From assembly GCA_009930445.1 (NCBI GenBank), contig RZYD01000019.1:1-19508 (forward strand): a stretch of 19,508 bases of DNA, given 5' to 3'. A model generated the notes under the pieces. It saw only the letters and a program-made list of their open reading frames with translations. It made no database searches and was not told where the DNA came from. The position numbers and the translations under genes were made by a program. Shown here in pieces: positions 14,664-19,508 of this stretch (positions are counted from its first letter, which is position 1; the number at the start of each line of letters is the position of its first letter). Origin of the DNA: Bacteroidia bacterium (GTDB lineage: Bacteria > Bacteroidota > Bacteroidia > Bacteroidales > BM520).

Positions 14664-15409
14664 TTCTCCCCCTTATATGCATAGAAGGTCATAAAATTTC
14701 CATAAAACGGAGGGGAAATACATGTATTATCAAACATTCGCAGCAGATTGGCCTTCGTAAAATGACGTGTCTCAAAAAATGGATAGTCCACCCTTTCGAT
14801 ATGAAAGCCGTAATCGCGTAGAAATCGATGCATTGAATCACTCGAAAACAAACTAATATGAGTATCATCACATAACATTCGGTAATTTTTGCCAAATAAC
14901 CGAGCTGCACCACTATCGAAATCCGGCGTTCCCAATACCAGCTTGCCGTCCCCTTTCAATATTCGTCGCACTTCAACAACTAGATCTTCAGGTTTTTCAA
15001 CATGCTCTATAACATGATGTAGGACAACAACATCAAAATACCCGTCCGGATAAGCGCCATCTTCTAGCTGGCCACAAAAAATCTTCCCCCAACGACCGGC
15101 CTGTTTCGCAGCAAAACGAGAAATTTCAACCCCATATTTTTCCCATTCATCAGAAAGCGCTGACAACAGGAATCCGAGTCCACACCCAACATCCATAATT
15201 CTACCAGACGGCTGACGTTGAATATATTCGATTTCCGCCTTTAGATCAGCAACATGTTGCTGACGTTCCTTCAGCCGATCACGAACACAACCATCCGGAT
15301 CTCTAACGATATGCCAATAACTCTCCTCATAATCAACACGCTGTGAAGGAGTACGGCTTATATAGTACGCCTTCTCACTGGCATATAATTGACGCATATC
15401 CGGTGTCAT
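14660..15409 (-). CDS. Class I SAM-dependent methyltransferase
   Basis: The protein has 249 residues from the ATG at 15409, whose ATGA overlaps the stop of the cytidylyltransferase fusion; GGAG lies five bases upstream. The frame extends to a TTG at 15433, which I reject for lack of a better ribosome-binding site. GRIMDVGCGLGFLL (69-82) is motif I, YGVEISRFAAKQA motif II, and YFDVVVLHHVIEHVEKPE with LKGDGKLVLGTPDFD complete the fold. A DDTHISLFSSDSMHRFL segment near the end is typical of Methyltransf_23-like proteins in O-antigen and capsule clusters. The substrate is unknown. Confidence 0.83.
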   Translation of the reverse strand: MTPDMRQLYASEKAYYISRTPSQRVDYEESYWHIVRDPDGCVRDRLKERQQHVADLKAEIEYIQRQPSGRIMDVGCGLGFLLSALSDEWEKYGVEISRFAAKQAGRWGKIFCGQLEDGAYPDGYFDVVVLHHVIEHVEKPEDLVVEVRRILKGDGKLVLGTPDFDSGAARLFGKNYRMLCDDTHISLFSSDSMHRFLRDYGFHIERVDYPFFETRHFTKANLLRMFDNTCISPPFYGNFMTFYAYKGEK

Positions 15410-16587
15410 TTGCTCTCCATAGCTACAATACAATCACAAATCTCACGTACGGCACCACAGCCTCCCGGAGCCTTAGTTACGTAATCAGCAATTTCAAGAA
15501 TCTCGGGATAAGCGTCAGACACAGCGACAGAATTACCTACCCATTTCATACACGCCATATCGTTGCGGTCATTGCCAACATAGGTAACATGTGCAACATC
15601 AATATGTTCCTGATCAACAATGGATTGGAGTAAACTAAGTTTATCATCAATCCCCTGAGAACAGGCAATTCCAAGCTTCTCACAGCGAGCGCGAACAACT
15701 GGATTCTTTTCGGTTGATAAAACCATAACGCGTATGCCTTTTTTTAATATCTCAGCAATCCCCAACCCATCAGCCCGGCTACATTTTACCGCCTCTTCAC
15801 CACTCTGTGTCAAATAGACTGAATTATCAGTCATGACACCATCAAAATCCAGCACCAATAATTCAGTCTTCAAGAAATCCTTCGCATTCAATGAACTTGG
15901 TTTCCCCCGTTTGGCCATCAAACGCTCCATCAAGTTGATATCTTCTAAATCATCAATCTGAAACGAGCGAAGCAACGGCATTTCATACATCCCTATTCGT
16001 CCAAACAAACGATTTTTTTTCTGAATAAACCCCTCTGTTTCAAAAATATAAATACTGCCATTTTCAACAAATTCATCGGCAACCATCTGTCTCATGGGAC
16101 GATCATACGGATCGTAACTCACTGCACTAAAAGACTCATCGTTCTCCCGACGCCAGCGTCCTGAAAAATGTTGGCTGTAGCCCGAAAAAACACTATCGTA
16201 GTTTCCTTCATCCATATAGACATAGGCGTTATCAATGTCATGGACATCTCGATAGGGGGACGTCGCCTGTAAAAAAACAACTCTATCCGGTATATACGAT
16301 TCGTTTTCTTTCAAGAAGTCCAGAACATGCAACAATGCACTTTCTGAAGAAGCGTCATCACCGCTTATTGATTTTGGCCTAGTAACCACTTCACTGCCAC
16401 AGGAAAGCGCAACCGACGCGATTTGGTCATCATCGGTAGAAACAATCACCCTGTTCACACATTTTGCTGCCAAAGCAGCTTCAATACTCCACGCTAATAA
16501 CGACCTTCCAGCCACAGGCCGAATATTCTTCCCCGGGATCCCTTTTGAACCTCCTCGCGCAGGTATAATAGCCAAAACATCACTCAT
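15406..16587 (-). CDS. neuA: CMP-nonulosonate cytidylyltransferase fused to a KdsC/YrbI-like HAD phosphatase
   Basis: This 393-residue protein has two domains. The first (about 1-230) is a NeuA-type CTP:acylneuraminate/KDN cytidylyltransferase: AIIPARGGSKGIPGKNI holds the CTP-binding loop, with TRPKSISGDDASSESALLH, LQATSPYR, and FVENGSIYIF near the C-terminus of the domain. The second (about 240-393) is a HAD phosphatase of the KdsC class: LDFDGVMTDN gives D247 and D249, LSTEKNP motif II, K316 motif III, GNDRND with D340 and D343 motif IV, and GGCGAVREICD the family's C-terminal tail. The order is that of animal CMAS, but here both domains look catalytically complete. The fusion would remove a 9-phosphate and make the CMP-sugar. 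The ATG at 16587 has GGAG eight bases upstream. Confidence 0.92.
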   Translation of the reverse strand: MSDVLAIIPARGGSKGIPGKNIRPVAGRSLLAWSIEAALAAKCVNRVIVSTDDDQIASVALSCGSEVVTRPKSISGDDASSESALLHVLDFLKENESYIPDRVVFLQATSPYRDVHDIDNAYVYMDEGNYDSVFSGYSQHFSGRWRRENDESFSAVSYDPYDRPMRQMVADEFVENGSIYIFETEGFIQKKNRLFGRIGMYEMPLLRSFQIDDLEDINLMERLMAKRGKPSSLNAKDFLKTELLVLDFDGVMTDNSVYLTQSGEEAVKCSRADGLGIAEILKKGIRVMVLSTEKNPVVRARCEKLGIACSQGIDDKLSLLQSIVDQEHIDVAHVTYVGNDRNDMACMKWVGNSVAVSDAYPEILEIADYVTKAPGGCGAVREICDCIVAMESK

Positions 16588-16662
16588 TGTTCTTTCTCCA
16601 TTATCAAGACCTATAAAAATATATGCTCTTTCAACGAATACTCTACTAGCGTCACTCGCCGC

Positions 16663-17847
16663 TTACCAAAGCTTCTTAACATCCACAAAACAACCTGACA
16701 CTCCATTAACTTCTTTCGGTTCCCACAACCAGATGCCATTTTGATCCGAATCGAACATATCAAAGACAACAAATAACTTTCCTGGAGCAACTTCTGCAAT
16801 ATCGACGTAACCACTGGTCCTTACATCAGCCTTTGTTAAGGCCAACTCATTACCCCAAGTAGATCCATTATCCGTACTAAATATCAAATTATTTCCCGGA
16901 CGTCCAAAACCCAACACAAGCACCCCGTTGCTCATACGTAGAAGCCTGGGATATACACCGGTCTGCATCATGCGCGTATGAACCCAGGTTTCGCCTCCAT
17001 CGGTACTACGGGACAATAACATCGACTCTGTTGGTCGCTTATGAGGGAGCGTGTATTTATTCATATCAAGCGGATAACCTGTCCGCGATATACAAAGTAA
17101 TGTACCATCAGGCAAACATTCAATAGTTGATTCACCGGGACCTTCAGACCCCCACGGGGCCGTTGATCCGCCTGCAATCACCCCCCTCTTATGCCAATAT
17201 TTTCCATTATCTTTTGACTCCAGAAGATAGGTACGATTTCGCTTGTTGGTGTTCACTGAATATCTTTCAGCATAAGAACTGTCTATCAAATTGCCATTCG
17301 GCATCCTCGCCAAACGATGCCAAGGCCTTCCGGCCCCCCATTTTTCCTCCTCGTATAGAACATTCCAGGGACCATCAATTATTTTCGCATTTTCATCCAC
17401 CCGTATGGCTGTTTTTCCTCGCCCCAAAATCACGCCATTTGTCGTTGAAACATCATATCCCCAATAATGACCATGCCATAACACATTCGTATCTAAGCCT
17501 CCTCCCCTAAACACCCACGTTTTTCCACCATCAGTAGACACGGCAGGTGGCATACCTCTTAATTTTCTGCCAGCAGGATCAAACCAACGATGAACTTTAT
17601 CACCTCCAACATAATACTGAAGAATCAACAGGCTATCAGATAGTTGAATCAATCGCGGATGAGACATAACTCCCCATCCATATGACTCTTCACTTTCGGC
17701 TATCAAAAAAGAACGCCCGCGCTTTACGCGCAACTGTATGTCCGTTGGTACCGACAAAAGCATACATCCCATAGAGCTAAACAATAGCAATATAATTGCA
17801 CCATTGGAGGTGTAACTTGTGATCAAGTTATGCTTGAGATTCCGCAT
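16663..17847 (-). CDS. Sialidase-fold (BNR/Asp-box) secreted or lipid-anchored protein
   Basis: The protein has 394 residues. A basic start (MRNLKHN) and hydrophobic segment (17-31) form a signal peptide; C28 in SSMGCML may be a lipobox cysteine, though position -3 is atypical. Four Asp boxes (S-x-D-x-G-x-T/Y-W) lie at 104-111, 211-218, 281-288 and 324-331, marking a six-bladed propeller. Residues in the right order for GH33 sialidases are R65 (HPR), E239 (GES), R255 (SRT), R316 (GRP) and Y347 (SGY). That suggests an active exo-sialidase or a nonulosonate-binding relative acting outside the cytoplasm. It begins three bases after the upstream GT4 and precedes the NeuA fusion. A BNR-repeat lectin role cannot be excluded. 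Confidence 0.78.
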   Translation of the reverse strand: MRNLKHNLITSYTSNGAIILLLFSSMGCMLLSVPTDIQLRVKRGRSFLIAESEESYGWGVMSHPRLIQLSDSLLILQYYVGGDKVHRWFDPAGRKLRGMPPAVSTDGGKTWVFRGGGLDTNVLWHGHYWGYDVSTTNGVILGRGKTAIRVDENAKIIDGPWNVLYEEEKWGAGRPWHRLARMPNGNLIDSSYAERYSVNTNKRNRTYLLESKDNGKYWHKRGVIAGGSTAPWGSEGPGESTIECLPDGTLLCISRTGYPLDMNKYTLPHKRPTESMLLSRSTDGGETWVHTRMMQTGVYPRLLRMSNGVLVLGFGRPGNNLIFSTDNGSTWGNELALTKADVRTSGYVDIAEVAPGKLFVVFDMFDSDQNGIWLWEPKEVNGVSGCFVDVKKLW

Positions 17848-17850
17848 ATT

Positions 17851-18963
17851 CTAAGCCTTTTCCATCAATTTCATAAGCTGTTGCCAGCCGTCCCTAAAAA
17901 AAGCGTCATGTCCACGCGTTACCGCAATATCTCGAAAATATCCCTCGGGATAACTCTCATACGAATTAAGAAATTCCTTTACCTTTCTAACCATATCATC
18001 TTGATCCCTACATACAAACGCTGGTGGAACAAATTCAGCCGTCCCTGTAGCTTCAAAACAAAATACCGGCAAATCACAGGCAAGAGCCTCCAGGGCAACA
18101 ATTGGACAAGGATCTTCACGGCTAGTTAGAAGAAATATATCCTCATCTTTCAGCTTACTTTGTAACGGATTTACCCATCCGGTAAACAGAATACCAGACT
18201 CTCCAGTCGCAACCCCAAGCGTTGACTTTTCCAGCCGCTTCAAAGACGCTTCAGAACCACCAAACCATGTATACTTTAACTTCTGATTACCCCAAGATGA
18301 AAAACGTCCAGCCATTTCAATAAAAATATCAACCCCTTTTCGATGCGTGGGAACACCCGCCATACACAATTTAATACTACCCTCACTAATGGTCCGCTTC
18401 TTGCCAGAATATGCTCCAACAAGTAACGTTTCGCCACATACGACACAACGCTCGGGCTCAATACCAAAAACATAAAGAGCCAGATGCTTTATCTGCATGC
18501 TCACCGTCATGTGATAGGTCCTCGAATTAGTTAGAAGGTAACGAACCACACGATAACGAAACGCGCTCCATAATCGTGACCCAAAATTACGCCCCTCAAG
18601 GCCAGTAAAAAGCCGCAGAACGGTAGCTCCATCATGCCAAAAAACAACTTGTCGAGTTTTATACTTCAAACACGTCATAAACAGCATTTTCAAGGTGGTC
18701 ATTCGCCGTAGTACATTTATTCCATTATACAGTATAATGCCATCTGGATGACGTCCAGCCCAAGCACACGCCAAGCGAAAGGATCCTTTTTCTCTTACAT
18801 TGATATAACATAGCTGGTCATTTCCTGTTTGCGAAAAACGCTGTCCCGCCGATAACCCCGCCAGCAGGGACACCATTAAAGGCCCAGCCTTTTCTTCGGC
18901 ATGGTGACACAACACTAATAAAGGCCGTGCTTTATTATTCATACAATTTTGTTCTACCAGCAT
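17851..18963 (-). CDS. GT4-like glycosyltransferase
   Basis: The protein has up to 370 residues. The donor domain contains LCMAGVPTHRKGVDIFIEMA, YTWFGGSEASL and LLTSREDPCPIVALEALACDLPVFCF, the GT4 E-x-E region with the first glutamate in RED. The N-terminal domain has PDGIILYNGINVLRRM and VVFWHDGATVLR, an acceptor-side pattern I recognise only loosely. Two starts are possible: ATG at 18963, with AGGAG 11 bases upstream and a 29-base overlap with the previous gene, or ATG at 18942 (MNNKARPLL), overlapping by eight bases with a weak site. Substrates are unknown. Confidence 0.82.
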   Translation of the reverse strand: MLVEQNCMNNKARPLLVLCHHAEEKAGPLMVSLLAGLSAGQRFSQTGNDQLCYINVREKGSFRLACAWAGRHPDGIILYNGINVLRRMTTLKMLFMTCLKYKTRQVVFWHDGATVLRLFTGLEGRNFGSRLWSAFRYRVVRYLLTNSRTYHMTVSMQIKHLALYVFGIEPERCVVCGETLLVGAYSGKKRTISEGSIKLCMAGVPTHRKGVDIFIEMAGRFSSWGNQKLKYTWFGGSEASLKRLEKSTLGVATGESGILFTGWVNPLQSKLKDEDIFLLTSREDPCPIVALEALACDLPVFCFEATGTAEFVPPAFVCRDQDDMVRKVKEFLNSYESYPEGYFRDIAVTRGHDAFFRDGWQQLMKLMEKA

Positions 18964-19508
18964 AATCGCTAATGCTCCTCTTAAAAAACTGCGTAAGTGT
19001 CATTTTTGCATACCACAGACGATCAGTTCTCGACAATGTGTTTGCACTTCTGTCAAAAACATAGCGAAATAAGCACGTGATCAATCGAGGAAATTGACAA
19101 ATAGACGGAACTGAGAGTATGTAATGAAATATGCGAATATATACAACTTCATTGCGTTTTTGAAATGCGTTGATGTATTTGTTCCTAAAATGCCTGTTGA
19201 TTAATCGATTCATATACAACCAGTTCTCATGCCACCTCGTCGCCGCTTCGCGCGTCTTATTTTGAGTTAATCCTCCGTCATGGGTCCGATACACTGACAT
19301 CACCTCATCGATGTAATGTACCGGCCCTTTGGATGCCAGCATAAGGGACAAGGCAATATCTCCACTCCTGCATTTTGAAAACCAATTGGGCGTCTCCAAC
19401 ATATCTCGTCGAAACACAAAACTTGATGTATGAAAGGAATGAAAATCAACGATCATATCATCCATATTTAGTTCCGTCTTTGTTTGGGACGAACGAGCCG
19501 GTCGAAAA
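18935..19508 (-). CDS. GT2-family glycosyltransferase, C-terminal part (5' end outside the window)
   Basis: The frame stays open to the right edge (FRPARSSQTKTELN before the first internal ATG at 19465), so the gene starts beyond 19508. DFHSFHTSSFVFRRDML and WFSKCRSGDIALSLMLASKG are the acceptor-site part of GT-A/GT2 enzymes, where the aspartate in GD acts as the catalytic base region, and YIDEVMSVYRTHDGGLTQ is a frequent family ending. The rest is a basic C-terminal extension of about 100 residues. The donor-binding D-x-D part is out of view. It is the first visible gene of the operon in transcription order. Confidence 0.8.
   Translation of the reverse strand, partial: FRPARSSQTKTELNMDDMIVDFHSFHTSSFVFRRDMLETPNWFSKCRSGDIALSLMLASKGPVHYIDEVMSVYRTHDGGLTQNKTREAATRWHENWLYMNRLINRHFRNKYINAFQKRNEVVYIRIFHYILSVPSICQFPRLITCLFRYVFDRSANTLSRTDRLWYAKMTLTQFFKRSISDYAGRTKLYE

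Noticed and set aside
16611..16814. Minus-strand 67-codon frame at the end of the sialidase-like gene
   Set aside because: It overlaps the conserved end of that gene in another frame, and its composition is not protein-like.

Overview
The window is a dense surface-polysaccharide biosynthesis locus (about 3171-19508) whose genes all read on the minus strand, followed on its 3' side by a looser accessory region (1-3170) of small nucleotidyltransferase gene pairs and dispersed repeats. The organism cannot be named from the sequence. Base composition is mid-GC, starts include ATG, GTG and probably TTG, and a PF09820-type AAA-ATPase is present. Word-like, repeat-rich intergenic DNA would fit a Gram-negative-type environmental bacterium, possibly of the Verrucomicrobiota/Kiritimatiellota kind; that placement is a guess. 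There are no rRNA, tRNA, transposase or CRISPR features.

Locus in transcription order (right to left): GT2 glycosyltransferase (cut by the right edge), GT4, sialidase-fold BNR protein with a signal peptide, CMP-nonulosonate synthetase fused to a KdsC-like HAD phosphatase, two SAM methyltransferases, short NeuB-type nonulosonate synthase, a large GT-B-like protein of 717 codons, a methyltransferase split by one or more frameshifts, GT4, MBOAT O-acyltransferase, its SGNH partner (also frameshifted), two GT4 enzymes, and a final methyltransferase. Genes abut or overlap by a few bases, often as ATGA, so this looks like one long operon with its promoter outside the window. NeuB plus a cytidylyltransferase-phosphatase fusion supports a CMP-activated nine-carbon sugar made through a 9-phosphate. 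Because no 2-epimerase (NeuC) is visible, KDN is a reasonable candidate. The glycosyltransferases would assemble the glycan, the methyltransferases and the MBOAT/SGNH pair would decorate it, and the sialidase-like protein could trim or bind it outside the cytoplasm. No flippase, polymerase or export gene is visible.

The accessory region holds a MntA/HepT (type VII toxin-antitoxin) pair, a second pair made of a larger nucleotidyltransferase and a small unknown protein, and the start of an AAA-ATPase gene that leaves the left edge. Every gap here carries a copy of a roughly 80-100 bp repeat, always in the same orientation. It can fold into a three-way junction and so divides the region into cassette-like modules. 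This repeat, and the uncharacterised nucleotidyltransferase pair it flanks, are the least explained parts of the window.

Sequence quality or real decay is a theme. The SGNH gene and one methyltransferase are clearly split, and the 717-codon gene may be shifted near its end, in each case beside a homopolymer. Several G7-G9 tracts lie inside other genes, which could mean phase variation or assembly error.
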